NCBI GenBank assembly: GCA_020216655.1
Contig: JAIWNU010000127.1
Coordinates: forward strand, 1-17,552
Direction of reading: 5' to 3'
Origin: Treponema sp.
GTDB lineage: Bacteria; Spirochaetota; Spirochaetia; Treponematales; Breznakiellaceae
DNA: 17,552 nucleotides
Positions 1-6,161 of this stretch are shown here, piece by piece (within the stretch, counting starts at the first letter, position 1; the number at the start of each line of letters is the position of its first letter). A program made the position numbers and the translations under genes. The notes under the pieces were generated by a model that made no database searches, was not told the DNA's origin, and saw nothing but the letters and a program-made list of their open reading frames with translations.

Positions 1-531
1 CAGCGGACGGTGCAGGCGATGAAACAGATCGCTGAAAAAATTGGCATTATCGAAGAAATTGCTCGGCAGACGAACCTGCTTGCCCTGAATGCAGCCATAG
101 AGGCAGCACGGGCCGGCGAGTCCGGTAAGGGCTTTGCTGTTGTTGCAGGAGAAGTACGGAAACTGGCCGAACGGAGCCAGCAGGCTGCATCGGAAATCAG
201 CGCCCTGTCCCAGAAGAGCGTTGCAACCGCTGACGAGGCGGGGGCTGTTATCAGCAGGATAGTGCCGGACATCAGAAAGACCGCCGAATTAGTCCAGGAA
301 ATCAGCGCTTCAAGCCGTGAGCAGAACAGCGGCATTGAGCAGATTAACAAGGCAATTTTGCAGCTCGATCAGGTTATCCAGCATAATGCAGCGGCTTCTG
401 AAGAATTGGCCTCTATGGCGGAGGAATTATCAGCCCAATCGCGGCAGCTGGAAGATGAAATATCTTTTTTCATCACTGAAAAGGAAGCTGCTGACCGGGC
501 ATTGGTCGTACAGACTAAAATTAAACCATAA
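1..531 (+). CDS. Methyl-accepting chemotaxis protein, C-terminal part (5' end outside window)
   Basis: This is the cytoplasmic signalling end of a chemoreceptor, which controls the CheA kinase through CheW at the receptor tip. The frame is open from base 1, so the sensor, membrane and HAMP parts lie upstream of the window. The highly conserved hairpin tip is visible near the start ([20 protein letters not shown], then [18 protein letters not shown]). It is followed by the descending helix of heptads with Glu/Gln pairs typical of methylation regions ([31 protein letters not shown]). The end ([24 protein letters not shown] region) has no NWETF-type CheR-binding pentapeptide. The stop at 529-531 lies 6 bases from the stop of the convergent peptidase gene. 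The family call is certain. The ligand cannot be inferred from this fragment. Confidence 0.95.
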   Translation, partial: QRTVQAMKQIAEKIGIIEEIARQTNLLALNAAIEAARAGESGKGFAVVAGEVRKLAERSQQAASEISALSQKSVATADEAGAVISRIVPDIRKTAELVQEISASSREQNSGIEQINKAILQLDQVIQHNAAASEELASMAEELSAQSRQLEDEISFFITEKEAADRALVVQTKIKP

Positions 532-537
532 AGTGCT

Positions 538-1376
538 TCATGAGACGCGATTGGACTCGCACAGGGCCGCTGCAAAGGATGGAATTATAGAAAAACCATC
601 TTCGGTGAGGGTTTCCCGGCGGTCCTGAGGGGAGTTCATAAGATCCCAGGTTGGTACATGAGGATAGTCTTTGCTGCGGAATGGATTGTTAAGTAAAAGC
701 TGAGCTTCCTGTTCAGGCAGCATTGTTATCGTCTGTGCGGCAAAACCAGCGGATATAAACCCAAGATCGTCGGAGAAGGGAGTCGGCAGGATATGCAGCC
801 GCCTGATCATCAGTTTCCGAGCCGTATCCAATGCATGGGCGCGTAAATTTCTTGTAAGCCGTATCCGTTCAAGCATAGTAGGCGTCAGCGACTGAGGTGA
901 AAGCTGTTCCAACGCGGCAGAAAGAATCATCGTGTTTCCCCTTCCGCAGGCATCAAAAATATACACTTGAGCTCTCTCGAATCCGATGGATTTAAAACCC
1001 TGGGCAACCAAATAGGAACCCTGTGAATTAATAGCCGATCCTCGTTTCCGTTCTTCCTTACCGGTAAACAGGATAAACCAGTTAGGTGTTTTGCGCTGAT
1101 ACATTTCTTTTGCTGCCATAATAAGCTGCAAAACCGCTGCCCCGTTGTCGTTTGCCCCGGGGCTTCCCGGTACACAATCATAATGAGCCACAAGGACCCG
1201 GTTTTTTTTTTATCCCCACATCCCTGGGGCGAACAGAGAAGAATATGCTGCGAATCGGCAAGCTTAATAGGCTGGGGGTCCAATTGGGAGGCGGTTAAAA
1301 AATCCCAAAGAAGTCCATACCTATCTGCTCCTGGTTCGGTGAACCGGTGAAAAAACTGGTGTTCTTGTTCATCCAT
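538..1376 (-). pseudogene. M28-family zinc aminopeptidase, reading frame interrupted at an A10 tract
   Basis: Two overlapping minus-strand frames together make one peptidase of about 279 residues. The N-terminal part starts at ATG 1376-1374 (MDEQEHQFF...) and runs to the homopolymer at 1211-1202. The C-terminal part continues in another frame to the TGA at 540-538. Joining them needs one extra A (or two fewer) in the tract and gives ...GDKKKNRVLVAHYDCV. All the metal-site motifs expected for M28 lie after the shift: AHYD (first His), GANDNGAAV (bridging Asp), TGKEER (catalytic Glu pair), VYIFDACGRG (Asp) and PHVPTWD (last His). The family removes N-terminal residues from peptides using two zinc ions. 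No signal peptide is visible, so a cytoplasmic location is inferred. With every catalytic residue intact, the break may be a recent mutation, a sequencing error in the homopolymer, phase variation, or a site rescued by slippage. Confidence 0.85.
1202..1211 (-). repeat. A10 homopolymer at the frame break of the M28 peptidase
   Basis: There is a run of ten T on the plus strand, read as ten A in the peptidase mRNA. The upstream frame reads GAT AAA AAA AAA ACC, while the downstream conserved frame requires AAC CGG GTC CTT. One added A or two removed A residues restores a continuous gene. Runs of this length are prone to replication slippage, transcriptional slippage and base-calling error. Confidence 0.9.
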
Positions 1377-1382
1377 GGTTGA

Positions 1383-1411
1383 ATTATAGGATAATCATGC
1401 TTGACTGAAAA
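1383..1411 (-). promoter_or_regulatory. Predicted promoter of the M28 peptidase, giving a leaderless mRNA
   Basis: Reading the minus strand, TTTTCA (1411-1406) lies 17 bases before a perfect TATAAT (1388-1383), and only TCAACC separates that box from the ATG at 1376. Transcription would therefore begin at or within a base or so of the start codon. No Shine-Dalgarno sequence is present. The 53-base gap also holds the hsp33 leader. On the plus strand there is a weaker GATAAT (1390-1395) without a convincing -35, possibly the hsp33 -10. Confidence 0.5.
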
Positions 1412-1429
1412 GGATGGAAAGGGTATCCA

Positions 1430-2365
1430 TTGTGCATGATTATTGCGCCTATTTCTGATCCCGTCACGAAGGAACATCTTAATAATATTAGCCCCGATGG
1501 AATTACTCGGTTTACTATGCTGCAGGGGACCATTAAGGGGGCCCTTGTTTCCGGTACGAGGCTTGTTGCTCAGGCTCGGGCAAACCATGACCTGGGGATT
1601 ATCGAAAGTTTAGCCCTCGGGCAGGCCCTGCTCAGTGCTGCCCTGCTTTCTACTACTATTAAAGAGGGAACTAAGCTGACCCTTCAGGTAAGCTGTTCCG
1701 GTCCTCTTAAGGGTTTTTCAGCAGAAACAACCTGGGATGGAAAGGTCAGGGGCTACCTTTATAATGATACGGTAAAAATTGATAGACCCCTTGAGAGTTT
1801 TGATCTAAAACCTTTTATAGGGAGCGGCACCTTAAGTGTCATCAGAAATGATGGACGAGGAGAACCCTATACAGGTCATATTGAGCTTGTACACGGACGT
1901 ATTGCAGAGGACCTAACCGAATATTTTCTCCGCTCGGAGCAGACCAAAACTGCCCTTGCCGTGAGTGTCCGTTTTGATAAAGAAGGCCGGGTTTCCGGTG
2001 CGGGGGGGCTGTTTTTTCAGGCCCTGCCCGGCGTTCAGGACTTGGATATGGAGGATACGGAGGACCGAATGCGGGAAATGCCATCCCTGGGAACCTGGTT
2101 TGCTTCTGGAAAGAGCCGTCAAAATCTTTTAGATGAGTGGTTCCGGGCCTTTGAGCTTGACCATATCCACGAAGGCCCGGTGCAGTTTTACTGCGACTGT
2201 TCTCGGGACCGGTTCCTGCAATTTCTTGCTGCGATGCAAAAGGGAGAACTGGAACAGATGCTTGCCACCGGTCCCTGGCCGATGGAAATTCACTGCCATA
2301 ATTGCGGGAGCCGATACCAGTTCCCCAGAGATGAGATAGCCTCTCTTATTCAAAAAAACGCTTAA
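1430..2365 (+). CDS. hslO: Hsp33 redox-regulated holdase chaperone
   Basis: Hsp33 is a cytoplasmic chaperone that is switched on by oxidative stress: oxidation of four zinc-bound cysteines unfolds its C-terminal domain and exposes a client-binding surface. The protein has about 311 residues, the usual size being about 290-300. The N-terminal core is recognisable (DGITRFTMLQGTIKGALVSG near the start, then the SLALGQALLSAALLS helix, and IRNDGRGEPYTGHIEL in the middle). The redox switch is complete, with CDC and, about 30 residues later, CHNC (CxC...CxxC). The start is uncertain: TTG at 1430 sits 6 bases after AAAGGG (1418-1423), while an in-frame ATG at 1436 is 12 bases from it and would remove two residues. 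The 3' end overlaps the convergent ParB-like gene by 20 bases. It is transcribed divergently from the M28 peptidase. Confidence 0.96.
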   Translation: MCMIIAPISDPVTKEHLNNISPDGITRFTMLQGTIKGALVSGTRLVAQARANHDLGIIESLALGQALLSAALLSTTIKEGTKLTLQVSCSGPLKGFSAETTWDGKVRGYLYNDTVKIDRPLESFDLKPFIGSGTLSVIRNDGRGEPYTGHIELVHGRIAEDLTEYFLRSEQTKTALAVSVRFDKEGRVSGAGGLFFQALPGVQDLDMEDTEDRMREMPSLGTWFASGKSRQNLLDEWFRAFELDHIHEGPVQFYCDCSRDRFLQFLAAMQKGELEQMLATGPWPMEIHCHNCGSRYQFPRDEIASLIQKNA

Positions 2366-3260
2366 AGAAAATCTGCAGGTAGTCCCAGAGACTTAAACGC
2401 TCCTTGCCGTATTTTCTGGTAAAGTCCCGAGCCGCCTCCGACATGGAATAATGAACCCCGTATTTTTTTTTAAGAAAGTCCCAGTGTTTTACAATCCAGA
2501 CATAAAGATCGCTTGGGGTTCTTCCGGGAAAGCGGGCATCCAGGTGTTCTTCCTGGATTATGTCGATGATCGGTTTGTACACATTGTTATACCAGGAGAC
2601 CAGGGCATCTGAAAATGAAATTTCGCTTGAGGCATGTTCATTGAGATAATATTTATGCACCAAGATGTGATTATAGATGACATCATAGCGGCCGGGAACT
2701 GAAAAGTCCAAATCGTCGCAGCCGGTTAATTCATAAAAGTTGGTTTTTTCGTAAAAAAGCTTTTTCTCATAATCTATGACCGCTTGCTTAAGCTGTTCAG
2801 TGGTCATATCGGGGCTTATTTTAATTTCGCTGGAAAGACTTATTACTTCCGCATCGATTGAGCCGCTTCCCTGGGCCCTGGCTACGGAAACACGGTGGTT
2901 CCCATCCCGAACAAAATATACCCCTCCGATTTCATAAAGCTGTATGGGCGGAAGAATAATATCCTTGAGCCGGGCCATATCTACCCGTTCCCAACGCTGC
3001 CGTAGATGCTCCGAACGGGGAAGAAAATACTTGTTAAAGTCCCGGTAACGGCCTTCGCTGCCCACGATAAGTTCCAGGGGAACAACCTGCATTCCCTTGT
3101 ATGTTTCGTTCCTGGGTTTCAGTATTTCTTTAACATCGTTAAACGACAGGAGTTTATCCTTGTCGGGATTCATAAAATTCTGGATTCTGGAGAGAATCGC
3201 TTTGCCGCGGGCACGGGAGAAATCCTCTGATGCCTGAATACTGTGGATGTCATCGCTCAT
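2346..3260 (-). CDS. ParB/sulfiredoxin-fold (ParB N-terminal-like) protein
   Basis: This 304-residue protein carries a ParB-N/sulfiredoxin-like domain in its first half. VPLELIVGSEGRYRDF (about 60-75) leads into LPPIQLYEIGGVYFVRDGNHR (about 103-123), in which RDGNHRVSVAR (118-128) is the conserved motif. In this fold the motif can bind nucleotide (CTP in ParB proteins) or ATP and phosphate. The second half (about 140-304) is mostly helical with many aromatic residues, and I do not recognise it. No helix-turn-helix or centromere-binding domain is apparent, so this is not a chromosome-partitioning ParB. It is the last gene of a three-gene unit. Its ATG overlaps the stop of the phosphoesterase gene (ATGA), which suggests translational coupling. 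The true function is unknown. The start is well supported by the overlap, and the fold assignment rests on the motif. Confidence 0.8.
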   Translation of the reverse strand: MSDDIHSIQASEDFSRARGKAILSRIQNFMNPDKDKLLSFNDVKEILKPRNETYKGMQVVPLELIVGSEGRYRDFNKYFLPRSEHLRQRWERVDMARLKDIILPPIQLYEIGGVYFVRDGNHRVSVARAQGSGSIDAEVISLSSEIKISPDMTTEQLKQAVIDYEKKLFYEKTNFYELTGCDDLDFSVPGRYDVIYNHILVHKYYLNEHASSEISFSDALVSWYNNVYKPIIDIIQEEHLDARFPGRTPSDLYVWIVKHWDFLKKKYGVHYSMSEAARDFTRKYGKERLSLWDYLQIFFKRFFE

Positions 3261-3931
3261 GAAGCTGCTCCTGTATCGATAATATAATGACTGTATGCGT
3301 TGATAACCTGGGTTTCATGGTATTTGGTGGTACGCACATCCTGCAGGTCATACAGGTGTATATGTCCATGTATGAGGAAGCGGGGTTTAAAAAGACGCAT
3401 GAACCAGAGAAAGGCCTTAAAGCCCCGGTGACAAGGATCTTCCTTATCATGAATACCCAGGGGCGGCGCATGGGTAAGGAGTATGTCTAAAAAGCGTCCG
3501 TAGACGAGTTTATTAAAGAGAAGCCGAGGAACAAGTTTTAATATCTCAAAATTCATTTGCCGGTTTGTAAACTGGTTGGGTCCATTGTTGTACCGCAGGG
3601 AGCCCCCCAATCCCATGACTATAAGGTTCCCTTCCCGGTGTATTTTAGACCCCACATGAATTGCTCCCGAAGTGAGGGCATCCCGTTCTTCCTGGGGAGA
3701 GTAAAATCGGAATCGATCTTCAAAGCTGGGCCTGTAAAAGGGTAATTCCTTAAGATTGTGATTCCCAAAGACGAACAAGAGCGGTTTATTCAGGGTTGTA
3801 ACAATAAACTCTAGATAATCCAAAGGCAGATCCCCAGCACTCAGGACCAGATCCATATCGGAAAAACGGTCCTTAATAGTATTGCTATAGATGAGAGGAT
3901 CTATCTGGTCGGAAATGCAGAGAATTTTCAT
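3257..3931 (-). CDS. Calcineurin-like metallophosphoesterase with altered first metal motif
   Basis: This is a 224-residue phosphoesterase of the calcineurin-like superfamily, which hydrolyses phosphomonoesters or phosphodiesters with a two-metal centre. Most motifs are present in order: SAGDLPLDY (GD at 33-34), FVFGNHN (GNH at 56-58), LLTHAPPLG, and LIHGHIH (GHxH) near the C-terminus. The first motif, normally DxH, reads ISDQID: Asp8 is kept but the expected His is Ile10. N59 replaces the usual acidic residue after GNH. Activity may therefore be changed in metal preference or reduced. No signal peptide is present, so it is probably cytoplasmic. It is the middle gene of a coupled unit, with its ATG overlapping the TPR gene stop and its own stop overlapping the ParB-like start, each by 4 bases. 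The substrate is unknown. Confidence 0.88.
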   Translation of the reverse strand: MKILCISDQIDPLIYSNTIKDRFSDMDLVLSAGDLPLDYLEFIVTTLNKPLLFVFGNHNLKELPFYRPSFEDRFRFYSPQEERDALTSGAIHVGSKIHREGNLIVMGLGGSLRYNNGPNQFTNRQMNFEILKLVPRLLFNKLVYGRFLDILLTHAPPLGIHDKEDPCHRGFKAFLWFMRLFKPRFLIHGHIHLYDLQDVRTTKYHETQVINAYSHYIIDTGAAS

Positions 3932-5313
3932 GATTTTTTTGCATTTCCGTAAATGTCAGTTTTATCCAGCAATTCCTGGAGCTGGTCCTTGTTAAAAAGC
4001 TCTACCGGCCGGGAATCGGCAAACTCCTGGGCTGAACGGGTAAAGCCTGAACTGGTTACTATGGCACAGCGCGTCATGTTGAGCTTTTTCATCTGTTCCA
4101 TGAGCTGCCTCACTAGGGTGTCATCGATCATTTCAGGTTTACGATAGAATCGGATTAAACGGGGCATTTTTCTTACATTGCGCCATTTTGCCGCATCACT
4201 TTCTACGGCGATAATGTCACAGCCATTCTGGATTTCACTTACATCCCGAACTTGCAAGGACATCCCCTGGGAAACGAGGGCCTTGCAGATTTCCATGAAC
4301 TCGTTTTGGCCCGAGGTAAGATAGTCTTTCATCTTATCATCGGTGCGGAATTCCTGGTATTGGGATAATTTTTCTGCCACATCCCTGAAATTGGGTTTTT
4401 TAGCATATATTTTTTCCCACTGTTCTATAGCCAGGTCCAATTCTCGGTTTTTTTCGTAACACATGGCAAGGAAATAGCGCGCGTAAAGGGTTTCCTGGCT
4501 TGATTCGTCGGTTGTGGCTTTTATTGCCCGTTCGAGCTCAGGGATAGCCTTGTCTATGGCGTTCATGCTCATATAGCAGCCGCCCCGTTCAACCAGGGCT
4601 TTAATTTTAAGGTCACTGTCCCGCTGGGCTTTTTCGAAGGACAGGAGGGCTGCCACATAATCATGGGCTTCTTTTTGCAGTTTTCCTAAAAGATAATAGG
4701 CCTGAGCATTGTCTCCCTGCAATTTTAACGCTGCTTCCAGTTCTGCTTTTGCTTCAATCGGCCGTTTTTCCCGGTAAAGGAGCAAGCCCAGCTCATAGTG
4801 GGCTTTGCTATGCCGGGGATCAAGCTCCACCGCCTTGCGAAGATATTGGGTCGCCATGTCTGTCCGGTTTCGTTCTACAAAGAGTTTCCCTGCCCAATAA
4901 TAATGTTCTGCCTGGTATGCCTCCATTTTGATGAGCAGCAAATATTCCTTTAGTGCTTCTTCGATCTGGTTGTATTTTACAAAGAGCTGTGCAATCGTTT
5001 TTCGAAACTCGTTTTCGGGAATATGGGGGCCGAATACACCGATTTGGTTTACAGTTTTAAATTCCATAAGGGCCAATTCGCTTTTATTATCCGCCAGATA
5101 TGCCTTGCCAAGCATATAGTGGGCATCCGCATTTCGTGGATCCTGGCTGATAAGAGACCGGGCCGCCCGAATAGCGGTCTGGGCCTTCCCCTGCTTAATG
5201 AGCGTATCAATGGCCTCTATCCGTTTCGGGATAAAAATTGATTTTATGAGAAAATATGAAAGAAAACCAATACCTGTACCGAGAATGATGATGCCAATCA
5301 CCACGATGGTCAT
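3928..5313 (-). CDS. Membrane-anchored TPR protein with C-terminal Mrr-like nuclease-fold domain
   Basis: This 461-residue protein has three parts. Residues about 3-24 form one hydrophobic segment (VVIGIIILGTGIGFLSYFLI) that would anchor it in the inner membrane. Residues about 30-320 are tetratricopeptide repeats (for example AHYMLGKAYLADNKSELAL, AHYELGLLLYREKRPIEA, AYYLLGKLQKEAHDYVAALL). Residues about 335-452 resemble the Mrr/restriction-endonuclease-like fold. There, NGCDIIAV parallels the D-containing core strand, LIRFYRKPE parallels the strand that normally carries QxK, and IVTSSGFTRSAQEFA is very close to the typical ttsgFt..A..fA segment. The QxK residues read RxY here, so the domain is probably not catalytic. 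The membrane topology puts the repeats and this domain either in the cytoplasm or the periplasm; a cytoplasmic place is more plausible for a nuclease fold. It is the first gene of the unit. AAAGAGG lies about 11 bases before the ATG. Confidence 0.82.
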   Translation of the reverse strand: MTIVVIGIIILGTGIGFLSYFLIKSIFIPKRIEAIDTLIKQGKAQTAIRAARSLISQDPRNADAHYMLGKAYLADNKSELALMEFKTVNQIGVFGPHIPENEFRKTIAQLFVKYNQIEEALKEYLLLIKMEAYQAEHYYWAGKLFVERNRTDMATQYLRKAVELDPRHSKAHYELGLLLYREKRPIEAKAELEAALKLQGDNAQAYYLLGKLQKEAHDYVAALLSFEKAQRDSDLKIKALVERGGCYMSMNAIDKAIPELERAIKATTDESSQETLYARYFLAMCYEKNRELDLAIEQWEKIYAKKPNFRDVAEKLSQYQEFRTDDKMKDYLTSGQNEFMEICKALVSQGMSLQVRDVSEIQNGCDIIAVESDAAKWRNVRKMPRLIRFYRKPEMIDDTLVRQLMEQMKKLNMTRCAIVTSSGFTRSAQEFADSRPVELFNKDQLQELLDKTDIYGNAKKS

Positions 5314-5352
5314 GACGCGTACCGCCTCTTTGTGGTATCCTTATCTACGACA

Positions 5353-5381
5353 AGAGTAATTATTTTAGCCTCGCCTGTCAA
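5353..5381 (-). promoter_or_regulatory. Predicted promoter of the TPR / phosphoesterase / ParB-like unit
   Basis: On the minus strand a perfect TTGACA (5381-5376) is followed after 17 bases by TACTCT (5358-5353), which keeps the key T, A and last T of the -10 consensus. Transcription would start near 5346, giving a leader of about 33 bases that includes AAAGAGG ahead of the ATG at 5313. No equally good promoter is visible on the plus strand for the divergent TPR gene at 5430. Confidence 0.45.
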
Positions 5382-5429
5382 ACCATGCAGTTAGGTTCTG
5401 CAAAGATGTCGGTCTTTCAGGGGGAATAT

Positions 5430-6146
5430 ATGAAAAAGAATTGGCTGATAAAGGGATTTTTATTCTGTTTTCTCCTTAATGTGCTGCCCCTGATAGCCCA
5501 GGAGGGTCCCGCTGATTTTGCGAAAGCTGAGGATGCCTTTCTCAGAAATAAACCCCAGGATGCAATTCCGATGCTAGAAAAGGTTATTACAGAGGACCCA
5601 GCAAATATCAAAGCTTCATTGTATCTTGGTATTGCCTACCAGCAGGTTAAACGATGGGATGATGCGATAGCCCTTTATAAAAAACTGCTCAACCGGAGCG
5701 GTGTGGATGCAGCCCAGGTTGCCTATAATCTGGGAAATGTCTATTTTTCCAAAGGGAGTGCTGCTTTTGCTGAGGAATATTATACCCTGGCAATTCAAAA
5801 AAATGAGTCCTACAGTTCAGCCTATCTCAATAGGGCCAATGCCCGGATAAAGACGGGAAATCTTGCGGCAGCGGTCAATGATTATACCACCTATTTAACA
5901 CTTGAGCCGGCCTCGCCGAAACGGCCCCAGATTGAACAGCTGCTTGCGCTTATTCGTTACCAGTTTGCTGCGGAGGAACAGAAAAAAAAGGAAGCAGAAG
6001 CCCAGGCAAAGGCGGAGGAAGAGCGCCGCAGACGGCTTTTGGAAGAAGTATCTGCATCTCTGCAGGCTGCGTCTGAAGAGACCAAGGGGTTGCAGGCGGC
6101 TTCGGAATCGGTCCAATCCTACGATGGCGAGTTTATACTAGAATAA
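5430..6146 (+). CDS. Secreted TPR protein with charged C-terminal coiled coil
   Basis: This 238-residue protein starts with a clear signal peptide (MKKNWLIKGFLFCFLLNVLP, then LIAQEG), probably cut after LIA. The mature part would be periplasmic. Residues about 24-165 contain TPR units (ASLYLGIAYQQVKRWDDAIA, VAYNLGNVYFSKGSAAFAEE, AYLNRANARIKTGNLAAAVN). A highly charged segment follows (EEQKKKEAEAQAKAEEERRR), likely a coiled coil, then the tail SVQSYDGEFILE. I chose ATG 5430 because GGGGG at 5420-5424 lies just ahead and the signal peptide begins there. An in-frame ATG at 5385 would put 15 poorly fitting residues in front. It heads a tightly spaced plus-strand cluster, 15 bases ahead of a second TPR gene with a similar charged segment. 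The specific role is unknown; a protein-protein scaffold in the envelope is inferred. Confidence 0.88.
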   Translation: MKKNWLIKGFLFCFLLNVLPLIAQEGPADFAKAEDAFLRNKPQDAIPMLEKVITEDPANIKASLYLGIAYQQVKRWDDAIALYKKLLNRSGVDAAQVAYNLGNVYFSKGSAAFAEEYYTLAIQKNESYSSAYLNRANARIKTGNLAAAVNDYTTYLTLEPASPKRPQIEQLLALIRYQFAAEEQKKKEAEAQAKAEEERRRRLLEEVSASLQAASEETKGLQAASESVQSYDGEFILE

Positions 6147-6161
6147 AAACGGAGGTTTTCC

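Noticed and set aside
5385..5429. ATG at 5385 as the start of the secreted TPR protein
   Set aside because: The 15 added residues would precede a normal signal peptide, and the GGGGG ribosome site lies just before the ATG at 5430.
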